The notes below the pieces were generated by a model. The model was not told where the DNA came from, did not search any database, and saw only the letters and a program-made list of their open reading frames with translations. The position numbers were made by a program, and so were the translations under genes. Shown one piece after another: positions 26,122-35,022 of a stretch of DNA of 64,000 bases. Within the stretch, counting starts at the first letter, position 1, and each line of letters begins with the position of its first letter. This DNA is from VRUE01 sp963840565. Lineage in GTDB: Bacteria > Actinomycetota > Thermoleophilia > Solirubrobacterales > 70-9. The stretch lies in NCBI GenBank assembly GCA_963840565.1, contig CAWIZH010000006.1, positions 496,001-560,000 of the forward strand, given 5' to 3'.

Positions 26122-27550
26122 ATGAGCGGGGGAGTAGTCGCCGCGGGCCATCCACTGACCGCCGAGGCCGGGGCCGAAGTCCTGCGCGAAGGCGGCAACG
26201 CGGTAGACGCGGCGGTCTGCGCCGCACTCGCCTCCTTCGCGGTTGAGAGCCCGCTGACCGGCTTCGGCGCCGGCGGTTTCATCATGGTCCACCGTGGCGG
26301 CGAGACCACGCTGCTCGACTTCTTCGTCGCCGCCCCCGGCGTGGACGGGATCGAACGCGGCGCCGAGCTGGTCCCGGTGCCGGTCCACTTCGACGCCGAG
26401 ACAGTGCAGACGTTCTACGTCGGCCCGGTCTCCTGCGGTGTTCCCGGCACGGCGGCAGGACTGGAGGAGGCGCTGCGGCGCTTCGGCTCGGTGCCGCTGG
26501 CCGAGCTGGTCAAGCCTGGCGCGCGCCTCGCCCGCGAGGGAGCGCCGGTCAACGCCGAGCAGGCCTACATCCTCGACATCCTCGAACCGATCCACGCCCG
26601 GCTCGAGGGCACCCGCGAGCTCTACGCGCCGGCCGGGCGTACCCTTCGCGAGGGCGAGATCTTCCGCTTCGAGGATCTGGCCGAAGCGCTGGAGCGCTTT
26701 GGCGCCGAGGGCGCCGAGCCCTTCTGCCGCGGCGAGGTGGCGGCGGCGCTGAGCGAGTTCGTGGTCGGGCATGGCGGCACGCTCGGGTCAGAAGACCTGG
26801 CCGACTTACGAGACGATCGAGCGCGAGCCGATTCGCACCAGCTTCCGCGGCACCGAGGTGCTGACCAACCCGCCGCCCTCCTCGGGCGGGACCCTGATCG
26901 CCTACTGCCTCGGCATGCTCGAGCGCCTCGGCGAGCGCAGCGGGCCCGAGCAGCTGGTCGAGGCGATGGGCGCCGCCAACGACGCTCGTGGCGACCTGCT
27001 CGGCTCGACCACCCACATCTCGGTCCTCGATCGCGCCGGGATGTGCGCCAACGTCACCTGCTCCAACGGCTCCGGCTCCGGCGTGCTCGTTCCCGGCACC
27101 GGCGTGATCCTCAACAACATGCTCGGCGAGGAGGACCTCAACCCGCTCGGTTTCCACTCGATCGCGCCGGGACGGCGGGTGACCTCGATGATGGCGCCGA
27201 CCGTGGTGCTGCGCGACGGCGAGATCGAGATGGGGCTGGGCAGCGCCGGCTCCAACCGGATCCGCTCGGCGATCCTGCAGACGATCGTGCGCGCGGTCGA
27301 GCAGGGGATGGGGGCGAGGGAGGCAGTACGGGCGCCGCGGCTGCACTTCGAGCAGGGCGTCGTCCAGGCCGAGCCCGGAATCGACGAGGCGGCGCTGGTG
27401 CGAATCGAGGCGCGCGGGATCCCGGTCCTGCGCCGTCCGGAGATCAACCTCTTCTTCGGCGGCACTCAGGCGGTCGCCCGCGAGCACGGCAGCGGAGCCC
27501 TGAGCGGCGGCGGCGACCCCCGCCGTGGCGGTAGCGTGGCGGTCGCATGA
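26122..27550 (+). pseudogene. Gamma-glutamyltransferase-like protein (one frame break)
   Basis: The family cleaves gamma-glutamyl bonds (e.g. glutathione) using an N-terminal Thr made by autocleavage. The reconstructed 475-residue protein has AGHPLTAEAGAEVLREGGNA, GFGAGGFIMVH, the catalytic region GSTTHISVLDRAG and SGSGVLVPGTGVILNNML, which fit GGT. It is shorter than typical GGT and has no signal peptide, so it may act on other gamma-glutamyl substrates in the cytoplasm. One extra T at 26806-26807 breaks the frame after DLAD. TAGTCT at 26109-26114 lies 7 nt before the ATG. The stop overlaps the cyclase ATG. Confidence 0.83.
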
Positions 27551-28653
27551 TCGACTTCGAAGCCGAGGGACTGCTGGACGGGCTCGAAGGCGACGCGCGC
27601 CGTGACCGCCTCACCCTGCTCGAGCAACTGGCCGCGGAAGGGGTGACGCTGGAGGAACTTCGCAACGCTGTCGGGGCCGGGCGACTGACCCTGCTGCCGG
27701 TTGAGCGCAGCATCGCCGGCGACGGCCCGCGCTATTCGCCACGCGAAATCGCCGAGCTCTCCGGCGCCGAGCTCGACCTCCTGCAACGCGCTTCTTCCGC
27801 GCTCGGACTGCCCTATCCGGACCCCGACGAGCAGATCCTCACCGACTCCGACCTCGAGGCCGCGCGGCGGACCAAGGCCTTCTACGACGCCGGTCTGCCC
27901 GAGGACGGCATCCTGCAGGTGGCGCGGACGATCGGCATGGCGACGGCGCGAATCGCCGAGGGCAACCGCGAGCTGATGATCCGCACCCTGATGCAGCCCG
28001 GCGACACCGAGCGCGACCTGGCCCTGCGCTTTGCCGACGCGGCCGAGAACATGCTGCCGGTCTTCGAGCCGACCCTTCTCTACGCGCTGCGCGCACACAC
28101 CCTGGAGCAGATCCGCCGCGACGTGATCGGCGCCGCCGACCTCGCCTCGGGCGAGATCAGCGGCTCGGTCGACCGCGCGGTTTGCTTCGCCGACCTGGTC
28201 GAGTTCACCCGGCTCGGCGAGGAGATCGCGCCGGAGGAGCTCGGCTTGGTGGCCGGCCGCTTCGAGGAAATGGCAGCCGCCGTGGCCGAACCTCCCGTGC
28301 GGCTGGTGAAGATGATTGGCGACGCCGCGATGCTCGTCTCGGTCGAGGTCGAGCCGCTACTGGACGCGGCGCTCGAACTGATCGAGGCCGCTGAGGGAGA
28401 AGGCGAGGAGTTTCCCTTCCTGCGCGCCGGGCTCGCCGTCGGGCCGACCCTCGCCCAGTCGGGTGATTACTACGGCCGCGCTGTCAACCTGGCCAGCCGC
28501 CTCACCGCGGTCGCCCGGCCGGGCAGCGTGCTGGTCGACTCGGCGGCGAAGAAGGCCGCCGGCGACGACTTCTCTTACTCGTTTGCCGGCGAGCGCCGGC
28601 TCAAGGGCATCGACTCCGGGGTCAAACTCTTCCGCGCCCGGCGTGCTTCATGA
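27547..28653 (+). CDS. Class III adenylate cyclase with Rv1264-like regulatory domain
   Basis: The 368-residue protein has an N-terminal helical domain (about 1-190; EQLAAEGVTLEELRNAVGAG, SDLEAARRTKAFYDAGLPED) like the pH-sensing autoinhibitory domain of mycobacterial Rv1264. A class III catalytic domain follows (RAVCFADLVEFTRLGEEI; KMIGDAAMLVS; GRAVNLASRLTAVARPGSVL). The metal-binding Asp residues in FADLVEF and GDAAM are present. Product would be cAMP. It overlaps the ggt-like gene by 4 nt. Confidence 0.87.
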   Translation: MIDFEAEGLLDGLEGDARRDRLTLLEQLAAEGVTLEELRNAVGAGRLTLLPVERSIAGDGPRYSPREIAELSGAELDLLQRASSALGLPYPDPDEQILTDSDLEAARRTKAFYDAGLPEDGILQVARTIGMATARIAEGNRELMIRTLMQPGDTERDLALRFADAAENMLPVFEPTLLYALRAHTLEQIRRDVIGAADLASGEISGSVDRAVCFADLVEFTRLGEEIAPEELGLVAGRFEEMAAAVAEPPVRLVKMIGDAAMLVSVEVEPLLDAALELIEAAEGEGEEFPFLRAGLAVGPTLAQSGDYYGRAVNLASRLTAVARPGSVLVDSAAKKAAGDDFSYSFAGERRLKGIDSGVKLFRARRAS

Positions 28654-28659
28654 GTTCTT

Positions 28660-28781
28660 TGCACGATCACGCATAACCCCCCGGAAAAGTCCTAAATCAA
28701 GGCGATGAATAGGCTTTTTGCGCGATCGTGCAGATCGATCAAAGATAACGACTACGGTCGGCTATAATGCATGATCATGCA
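28660..28781 (+). promoter_or_regulatory. Promoter with three palindromic operators of the hipBA operon
   Basis: Three 14-bp palindromes of the form TGCryGATCryGCA occur: TGCACGATCACGCA (28660-28673), TGCGCGATCGTGCA (28719-28732) and TGCATGATCATGCA (28768-28781). The third overlaps both a perfect -10 TATAAT (28763-28768) and the start of hipB, so HipB binding would block transcription start. The start-to-start spacings are 59 and 49 bp. Confidence 0.75.
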
Positions 28782-29004
28782 GGCCAAGTTGGACATGGCA
28801 AAGAGAGACGCGGAAGCGATTGGAGAAGTGGTGCGGCAGTCGCGAGAGTCGCTCGGCCTGCGACAGGACGAGCTTGCCTTCGCCGCGGGCGTGAGCACTC
28901 GTGTGATTCATCAGATTGAGCACGGCAAGCCGACGAGTCGGCTCGACAGCCTGTCACCGGTCCTGGGGGTGCTGGGGCTTCGGCTTCAAGCTGGGAAGCG
29001 ATGA
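28777..29004 (+). CDS. hipB: HipB-like XRE antitoxin and autorepressor
   Basis: The 75-residue protein carries an HTH (LGLRQDELAFAAGVSTRVIH, QIEHGKPTSRLDSL) as in HipB. ATG 28777 is preferred because TATAAT ends 8 nt before it, implying a leaderless transcript; ATG 28771 is in frame and too close to the -10. It inhibits HipA and should bind the three operators upstream. The stop overlaps the hipA ATG (ATGA). Confidence 0.87.
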   Translation: MQAKLDMAKRDAEAIGEVVRQSRESLGLRQDELAFAAGVSTRVIHQIEHGKPTSRLDSLSPVLGVLGLRLQAGKR

Positions 29005-30275
29005 GCGGTCGCGCCGGAGCCAAGCTCACGGTTTTTCTGAGCGGCCAAGAGCTGGGAACGATCGAGCGACGCGGGCCGTCTCGCTATCGCTTTGCCTATT
29101 CGCCCCAGGCGCTCAGCTCGGCGCAGCAAGGCGCGGCGATCCTTTCGGCCTCGCTACCGCCTGGTGATAAGCCATTCACGCCAAGCGAGTCGGCCCCGTT
29201 CTTCGAGGGCCTCTTGCCCGAGGGCTCGATGCGGATGGCGATCGCGCGGAAATTCGGCCTCAGCGAGGAGGACGGATTCGGCCTCCTTGAGGCTTTGGGC
29301 ATCGACTGCGCCGGCGCCGTGGTCGTCCTCTCCGAGGGCGAGGAGCCTTCGCGGAGCGAAGGGGTGCGTCCCCTTGCCGCGGAGGAGCTCGAGGCCCTGG
29401 TAGACGATCTGCCTCGGCACCCCTTGGGGGTCAGCGCCGAGCCCGGTGGCATGAGGCTCAGTCTGGGCGGGGTTCAGGACAAGCTGGTGCTGGTCCGGAC
29501 GCCTTCCGGGCAGTTCGGACAGCCGACCGGGGGTGCCCCCAGCACATGCTTGCTCAAGCCGGACTACGGGCATTACGAGGATTTGGCCACCAACGAGTCG
29601 TTCTGCATGGCGGTCGCCTCTCGTTCCGGGCTTGATGCGGCCAAAGCCGAGGTCATAAGAGTCGGGTCGACCCCGTGCCTGTACGTGGAGCGTTTCGATC
29701 GAAGGATCGACGGGTCGGGCCGGATCGTTCGAATCCACCAGGAGGACATGTGCCAAGCGCTGGGCATCCTGCCGGCCGCGAAGTACGAGGCAAATGGCGG
29801 CCCTTCGGTCGCTGCGGTGGTGGATCTGCTGAGGACGCTTGGAGGCATCCAGGCGGCCGTCGACATCCGTGGCTTCGTCAAGGCGCTGCTCTTCAACTTC
29901 CTGCTTGGAAATAGCGATGCGCACGGGAAGAACTTCGCCCTGCTGTACGACCCGGAGAGGGGTGTCCGGCTCGCCCCGATTTACGACATCGTCTCGACCG
30001 CTGTCTATCCGGACGTGACCGACCGCATGGCAATGAAGATTGGTGGGGTGGACGATCCGGCGACGGTCGATCTGGTCGCGTGGAAGGAGCTGGCTCGAGA
30101 AAGCGGTCTGGGTGGGCAACTTGGCGTCCTTGCGCGCGTGTGGTCAGCAGAGATCCGTGCCAAAGCCGAACTGCTCCGCGACGCGGCGATCGCCGAGGGC
30201 TGGCACCGCCCCGTGATCGACGCAATCGTCGATGTTTGCCGGGAGCGCGCCAACCGGTTGATGTACGCCCGCTAA
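29001..30275 (+). CDS. hipA: HipA-family serine/threonine kinase toxin
   Basis: HipA kinases phosphorylate aminoacyl-tRNA synthetase or related targets and cause growth arrest. The 424-residue protein has the N-terminal subdomain (GQELGTIERRGPSRYRFAY; ENDLF-like FFEGLLPEGSMRMAIARKFG), the ATP loop RLSLGGVQDKLVLV, the catalytic LLFNFLLGNSDAHGKNFALL and the DFG-like region APIYDIVSTAVYP. Length is typical. The frame is intact, so this toxin is likely functional. It ends 4 nt into the convergent methyltransferase gene. Confidence 0.92.
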   Translation: MSGRAGAKLTVFLSGQELGTIERRGPSRYRFAYSPQALSSAQQGAAILSASLPPGDKPFTPSESAPFFEGLLPEGSMRMAIARKFGLSEEDGFGLLEALGIDCAGAVVVLSEGEEPSRSEGVRPLAAEELEALVDDLPRHPLGVSAEPGGMRLSLGGVQDKLVLVRTPSGQFGQPTGGAPSTCLLKPDYGHYEDLATNESFCMAVASRSGLDAAKAEVIRVGSTPCLYVERFDRRIDGSGRIVRIHQEDMCQALGILPAAKYEANGGPSVAAVVDLLRTLGGIQAAVDIRGFVKALLFNFLLGNSDAHGKNFALLYDPERGVRLAPIYDIVSTAVYPDVTDRMAMKIGGVDDPATVDLVAWKELARESGLGGQLGVLARVWSAEIRAKAELLRDAAIAEGWHRPVIDAIVDVCRERANRLMYAR

Positions 30276-31186
30276 GCCGGCTTGCGGGCGGAGACGACGA
30301 GGTTGTAGAAAAGCTCGGCCGGGAGGTGCGGCTCGAGCAGACGGGTATCGACCTTCTGCAGGGCGATGTAGCTGTTGAAGGCGAAGCGGCGCCAGCCCCA
30401 GGAGACCGAGTCGGGCTCGGCGCTGGACTCGACCGTGCGCAGGCCCCAGCCCCAGGCGTTGGCGAGCAGCTCCTCGCCGCCGACGTGGCGATCGTCGAAG
30501 CCGGAATCGCGGAGCAGCCGGCGCAGGTCGGCGGGGGCGAAGGCGTGCACGTCGACCTCGCCCTCGAGCGAGTGGCCCTCGGACTGCGCCGCCTCGGCGA
30601 TCGCGCGCGGCTGGGCCTGGATCGCCCGGCGCCAGGCCGGCGCGATGAACATGCCGGCGCGCTTGGGCAGCTCGGCGAGGCGGTCGCCATAGCGGGAGGG
30701 CTCGCCGCAGAAGGCGATCGCGCCACCGGGGCGCAGCACGCGGCGGAATTCGGCGAAGGCCTTGTCGAGGTCGGGGATGTGGTGCAGGACGGCGTGGCCG
30801 AAGACGAGGTCGAAGCTTTCGTCCTCGAAGGGCAGCTCCTCGGCCTCGGTCTGCACGGTCTCCGCTTCGAGGCCGAGTGCCTTTGCGGTGTTGCTGAGGC
30901 GCTTCAGCATCCCGGCCGAGATGTCGGTTGCGGTCAGGCTCTGGATCGCGCCGAGCTGCAGCAGGTTGAGCGAGAAGTAGCCGGTGCCCGAGCCGATCTC
31001 GAGTCCAGCGCCGAAGCTCTCCTTGCGGCCGCCGAGCGCCTTGGTCAGCTTCTGGCGCACCTGTCCCTGCCCGGTCGCGCCGAAGTCGATGCCCCACTTG
31101 GCGTCGTACTCGTCGGCGGCAGCGTCGTGGTAGCGGGTGTTGACGTCCTTGATGTGCTCGTGCGTGGCGGTGGGGGAGGCTGGCAT
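30272..31186 (-). CDS. Class I SAM-dependent methyltransferase
   Basis: The 304-residue protein starts at ATG 31186, 8 nt after TAGAGT. Motif I GLEIGSGTGYFSLNLLQLG, motif II LTATDISAGMLKRL and the post-I VFGHAVLHHIPDLDKAFAEF show a standard Rossmann methyltransferase. C-terminal ~100 residues may bind the substrate. The substrate is unknown; ubiquinone/sterol-type methyltransferases look similar. It diverges from the methyltransferase-GH57-GT4 operon. Confidence 0.83.
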   Translation of the reverse strand: MPASPTATHEHIKDVNTRYHDAAADEYDAKWGIDFGATGQGQVRQKLTKALGGRKESFGAGLEIGSGTGYFSLNLLQLGAIQSLTATDISAGMLKRLSNTAKALGLEAETVQTEAEELPFEDESFDLVFGHAVLHHIPDLDKAFAEFRRVLRPGGAIAFCGEPSRYGDRLAELPKRAGMFIAPAWRRAIQAQPRAIAEAAQSEGHSLEGEVDVHAFAPADLRRLLRDSGFDDRHVGGEELLANAWGWGLRTVESSAEPDSVSWGWRRFAFNSYIALQKVDTRLLEPHLPAELFYNLVVSARKPA

Positions 31187-31252
31187 GGCGCAGAACTCTA
31201 TGCGGATCGGCGTAACGCACGGAGCGCAGGCGCCCCAATACCGTCCCACCCT

Positions 31253-32017
31253 GTGGCGCGCGAATACGTCCAGCTCGACCAGCCTGCCGGGGTGCCGCCG
31301 CTGCCGCTGACCGGCGAGCGCACCCTGCCCGACGTGCCGGAGGAGAACTACTGGTACCGCCGCCATCTGGTCGTCTACGAGTGGATCGCGGAGCGGGTTG
31401 CCGGCAAGCGCGCCGTCGACATGGCCTGCGGCGAGGGCTACGGATCGAACGTCCTGGCCGGCGCGGCGGCGAGCGTCGCCGGCGTCGACGCCAACCCCGA
31501 GGCCCACGAGCACGCCCGCCTGCGCTACGTGCGCCCCAACCTGCGCTTTGAGCGCGACCTGGTCGAAAGCTTCGCCGAGCCCTGCGATGCCGTCGTCTTC
31601 CTGCAGACGATCGAGCATGTCGAGGACGCCGGGGCGATCCTCGAGCACTTCAAGTCGATGCTCGCGCCCGGCGGTGTCGCTTACGTCTCCACGCCCAACC
31701 TGCTGACGCTGGCGCCGCCCGGCGCCGAGAAGTCCGACAACCCCTGGCACGTGCGCGAGTACCGCGCCGCCGAGTTTCGCGATCTCTGCGCGGCCCACTT
31801 TCCCCGGGTCGAAATGCTCGGCCTCTTCCACGCTCGCAAGCTGCGCGCCCACGAGCTCGCGATCAAGCTCGGCTGGGATCACGTCCACAAGGCCCTACGC
31901 CTGACCAAGCCCTTCTACGATCGCTTCACGCCCGCGATCGCCGCCTCTGATTTCGAGCTGAGGCAGGGCGATCTCGACCGCGCCCTGGACTTCCTCGCCG
32001 TCTGTCATGCCCCCTGA
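31253..32017 (+). CDS. SAM-dependent methyltransferase (Rv3030-like position)
   Basis: The GTG start follows TACCGT (31239-31244) by 8 nt. The 254-residue protein has GERTLPDVPEENYWYRRHLV, motif I AVDMACGEGYGSNVLAG, VDANPEAHEHARLRY and VVFLQTIEHVEDAGAILEHF, then a C-terminal region (HARKLRAHELAIKLGWDHVH). Its stop overlaps the GH57 start by 11 nt. The order methyltransferase-GH57-GT4 is that of Rv3030-Rv3031-Rv3032 in the mycobacterial methylglucose lipopolysaccharide cluster, so a sugar-methylating role is likely. Confidence 0.85.
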   Translation: MAREYVQLDQPAGVPPLPLTGERTLPDVPEENYWYRRHLVVYEWIAERVAGKRAVDMACGEGYGSNVLAGAAASVAGVDANPEAHEHARLRYVRPNLRFERDLVESFAEPCDAVVFLQTIEHVEDAGAILEHFKSMLAPGGVAYVSTPNLLTLAPPGAEKSDNPWHVREYRAAEFRDLCAAHFPRVEMLGLFHARKLRAHELAIKLGWDHVHKALRLTKPFYDRFTPAIAASDFELRQGDLDRALDFLAVCHAP

Positions 32018-33425
32018 GGAGAGCGCCGGCGACCTGGCGATCGTCCTCCACTCCCACATGCCATACGTCGATGGCTTTGGGACCTACCCCTTCGGCGAGG
32101 AGTGGCTGTTCGACGCGGTGATCCGTTCCTACCTGCCGGTGCTGGAGGTGGCCGAGCGGGTGACGATGACGATCACCCCGGTCCTGGCCGACCAGCTGGA
32201 GGACGAGGGGGTGCAGGAGCGACTGCGCCGTTTTCTGCGCGAGTGGCGGATCGGCGCCGCCGAGGCGGAGGTCAGTGAGGGCGAGGTGGACCCGGAATGC
32301 CTCGATGCCTGCGAGGCGGAGCTGGGCCGCTACCGGCATGCGCTGGAGCTGCTCGACGCCGACGGCGGTAGCCCCCTGCGTGCCTTCCGGCGGGCCAGCG
32401 AGGAAGGGCGGATTGCCCTTGCCACCTCTGCGGCGACGCACGCGGTCCTGCCGCTGCTTGCCACCCGTCAGGGGCTGGGCCTGCAGCTCGACGCCGGCAT
32501 CCGCTCGCACCGGCGGCGCTTCGGCTGGGACGGGGGCTTCTGGCTGCCCGAGTGCGCCTACGTGCCGGGGCTGGAGTGGCGCCTGGCGGAGCAGGGCGTG
32601 AATTGGTTCTGCATCGACCAGAGCCGCTACGAGCAGCCGCTCGACGCGCTCAGCCCGGTTGCGACGCAGGCCGGGCCGGTGGCGCTGCCGATCGACTGGG
32701 AGGCGATCCAGTGGCTCTGGTCGCTCGACGGCTATCCCTCCGATCCCGCCCACGCCCAGTTCGCCGGCGAGTCGCTGCGCGGGATACGGATCTGGAAGGT
32801 TGGCGGTGGCGCCTACGATCCCGCCGCAGCGGAAGTCGCGGCGCGGCGCCAGGCCGGCGAGTTCCTCGCCGCCGCCGCCGCCCGCCTGCGCGAGTTCGCC
32901 GCCTCGCGCGAGCGCCGCGGCCTGCTCGTCTTCGCGATCGACACCGAGCTGCTCGGCCACTGGTGGTCGGAGGGGGCGATCTGGCTGCGCGAGGTCTTGG
33001 CCGGGGCGGAGGAGGCGGGGGTGCGCTTGCTCACCGTGCCCGAGGCGCTGGCCGAGCACGAGCCGGTCGAGCGTCCGCTCCGCGCCTCGACCTGGGGCGA
33101 GGACAAGGACCTGCGCACCTGGGACTCGCCCGCCGTCGCCGACCTCGCCTGGGGCGCGCGGCGGTTGGAGCTGCGGCTGCTGCGGGCGCTGCGCGGCGGA
33201 CTGCGCGGCGACGGCGCCAGCCGCGCCACGCGCGAGCTGCTGGCGGCGCAAGCGAGCGACTGGGCCTTCCTCGACAAACGCGGTCAGGCGGGCGATTACG
33301 CCTTCCAGCGGGCGACCGCCCACGCCGAAGCGGCCTTTGAGGCCATAGACTCTCCGGCCATCGCCGACCCGCGCATGCGCGCCCTCGCCCCTGACATGAG
33401 CCTTTCGCCGCTCCTTCAGCCGTGA
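32007..33425 (+). CDS. GH57 1,4-alpha-glucan branching enzyme
   Basis: The 472-residue protein has the GH57 start DLAIVLHSHMPYVDGFGTYP, nucleophile motif GGFWLPECAYVPG (Glu182) and acid/base motif FAIDTELLGHWWSEG (Asp312). The C-terminal helical domain (about 360-460) ends with SDWAFLDKRGQAGDYAFQRA, like other branching enzymes of the family. It forms alpha-1,6 branches on alpha-1,4-glucan made by the GT4 enzyme encoded next, whose GTG overlaps its TGA (GTGA). Confidence 0.9.
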   Translation: MPPEESAGDLAIVLHSHMPYVDGFGTYPFGEEWLFDAVIRSYLPVLEVAERVTMTITPVLADQLEDEGVQERLRRFLREWRIGAAEAEVSEGEVDPECLDACEAELGRYRHALELLDADGGSPLRAFRRASEEGRIALATSAATHAVLPLLATRQGLGLQLDAGIRSHRRRFGWDGGFWLPECAYVPGLEWRLAEQGVNWFCIDQSRYEQPLDALSPVATQAGPVALPIDWEAIQWLWSLDGYPSDPAHAQFAGESLRGIRIWKVGGGAYDPAAAEVAARRQAGEFLAAAAARLREFAASRERRGLLVFAIDTELLGHWWSEGAIWLREVLAGAEEAGVRLLTVPEALAEHEPVERPLRASTWGEDKDLRTWDSPAVADLAWGARRLELRLLRALRGGLRGDGASRATRELLAAQASDWAFLDKRGQAGDYAFQRATAHAEAAFEAIDSPAIADPRMRALAPDMSLSPLLQP

Positions 33426-34618
33426 CCCGCGTCCTCATTCTCTCCTGGGAGTACCCGCCGCTGATCGAGGGTGGCCTGGCCCGCCACGTGCGCAAGCTCT
33501 CCGAGGCGCTGGTCGAGCGCGAGATCGAGGTCCACGTCCTTACCCGCGGGGGGGAGGAGTCGCCGGCCGAGGAGCAGCGCGGCGGTGTCTTCATCCACCG
33601 CATTCGCGAGCCCAAGCGCCCCACCGACCTCGGCGAGTTCGTCGCCTGGGTCGAGCGGATGAACTCCGACATGCTCGCCGCCGGGGTCGAGCTCGGCGAC
33701 CGCTACAGCTTCGACCTCGTCCACGGCCACGACTGGCTCGTCGCCAACGCCTGCGATCACCTCGCCAAGCGCTTCGGCGCGCCGCTGCTGACGACGATTC
33801 ACGCCACCGAGCACGGCCGCCACCAGGGCTGGGTCGAGGAGCACCCGCAGACCTACATCCACGGGGTCGAGCGCTGGATCACCAACCGCTCCGACCGCGT
33901 GATCGCCTGCTCGCACTACATGCGCGAGCAGATCGTCGACATCTTCGGCGTCGACGAGGAGCGCGTCTCGGTGATCCCCAACGGGATCGACCCCGACGAT
34001 CTGCAGCCGCAGGACGCGGCCGAGCTGACCCGGCTGCGGGCAGAGTTCGCCGCTCCCGACGAGAAGCTTGTCCTGCTGATCGGCAGGCTCGTCTACGAGA
34101 AGGGCTTCCAGCTGGCGCTGGAGGCGATGCCGCGGCTGATCGAGGAGGTCCCGGGGACGCGCTTCCTGATCGCCGGCTCCGGCACCCACGAGGCCGAGCT
34201 GCACAAGCAGGCCGAGGAGCTGGGCCTGATGGAGCACGGCACCTTCCTCGGCTGGATCGGCGACGACGTCCTGCACTCGCTCTACAAGATCGCCGACCTC
34301 ACCGTGGTGCCCTCGATCTACGAGCCCTTCGGCCTGGTCGCGCTCGAGGCGATGGCCTCGGGCTGCCCCTGCATCGTCGCCGACACTGGTGGCCTGCGCG
34401 AGGTGGTCCCGCACGAGGAGGCCGGCCTGCGCTTCCGCGCCCACGATCCCGAAGCCCTCGCCGAGGTCGCGATCCGCGTCCTCTCCGACGATGAGCTGGG
34501 TCGCAGCCTTGTCGAGGAAGCCTACGAGCATCTGCGCCGCTTCGATTGGGGCGACGTCGCCGAGCAGACCGCGGCGGTCTACGCCGACTTGGCCGGCGCC
34601 AAGCTGGGTCCGGCCTAA
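33422..34618 (+). CDS. GT4 alpha-glucan synthase-type glycosyltransferase (Rv3032-like)
   Basis: The 398-residue enzyme has the GT4 N-terminal domain (VLILSWEYPPLIEGGLARHV; DLVHGHDWLVANAC), the donor-binding region LLIGRLVYEKGFQLALEAMP and the E-x7-E motif in PSIYEPFGLVALEAMASGCP. It resembles mycobacterial Rv3032-type alpha-1,4-glucosyltransferases that elongate intracellular alpha-glucan. It is translationally coupled to the GH57 gene. The 3' end overlaps the convergent PRC-barrel gene by 4 nt. Confidence 0.9.
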   Translation: MTRVLILSWEYPPLIEGGLARHVRKLSEALVEREIEVHVLTRGGEESPAEEQRGGVFIHRIREPKRPTDLGEFVAWVERMNSDMLAAGVELGDRYSFDLVHGHDWLVANACDHLAKRFGAPLLTTIHATEHGRHQGWVEEHPQTYIHGVERWITNRSDRVIACSHYMREQIVDIFGVDEERVSVIPNGIDPDDLQPQDAAELTRLRAEFAAPDEKLVLLIGRLVYEKGFQLALEAMPRLIEEVPGTRFLIAGSGTHEAELHKQAEELGLMEHGTFLGWIGDDVLHSLYKIADLTVVPSIYEPFGLVALEAMASGCPCIVADTGGLREVVPHEEAGLRFRAHDPEALAEVAIRVLSDDELGRSLVEEAYEHLRRFDWGDVAEQTAAVYADLAGAKLGPA

Positions 34619-35022
34619 GCAGGGGCGGGCGTAGAGGTAACCGAAGCGGCGGCGCGTCCGGCCACTTCGGCGGCGCGGCCGACTCGCTCGCCGATCCCGT
34701 AGTGGGCGCAGATCGTCAGCTCGTGCTCGCGCAGCAACGGACGGGTCGGATCGACGACCGGAGCGCCGCGGACCGTCTCGCGGTCGTGGGCGACCCAGAC
34801 CCGGCCGGGCCAGGCGGCGCAATCGCGCAGCGGGATTGCCACCAGCGTCCCGCGGCGGCGCCCCTGCTTGGCGATCAACCAGGTCGGCGCCTCGCCTGCC
34901 GCGTCGACGAAGATCCCGTGGACCTGGCCGATCTCCGCTCCGCCGGCATCGTCAACCTGGCTGCCAACCCAGCCCATCGCCTCCGTCAGCGAAGGCGGTG
35001 CGGAGGCCGCGGGCTCACCCAT
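34615..35022 (-). CDS. PRC-barrel-type small protein
   Basis: The 135-residue protein has a PRC-barrel-like fold in its first 80 residues (MGWVGSQVDDAGGAEIGQVH; GIFVDAAGEAPTWLIAKQGR). The end is Ala-rich. PRC-barrel domains bind RNA or sugar-nucleotide ligands and occur in RimM and photosynthetic reaction centre H subunits; here the role is unknown. The start overlaps the end of meaB by 8 nt, so the two are likely co-transcribed. Confidence 0.75.
   Translation of the reverse strand: MGEPAASAPPSLTEAMGWVGSQVDDAGGAEIGQVHGIFVDAAGEAPTWLIAKQGRRRGTLVAIPLRDCAAWPGRVWVAHDRETVRGAPVVDPTRPLLREHELTICAHYGIGERVGRAAEVAGRAAASVTSTPAPA

Noticed and set aside
29720..29745. tRNA T-arm-like GTTCGAATCC
   Set aside because: It lies inside hipA with no cloverleaf around it.
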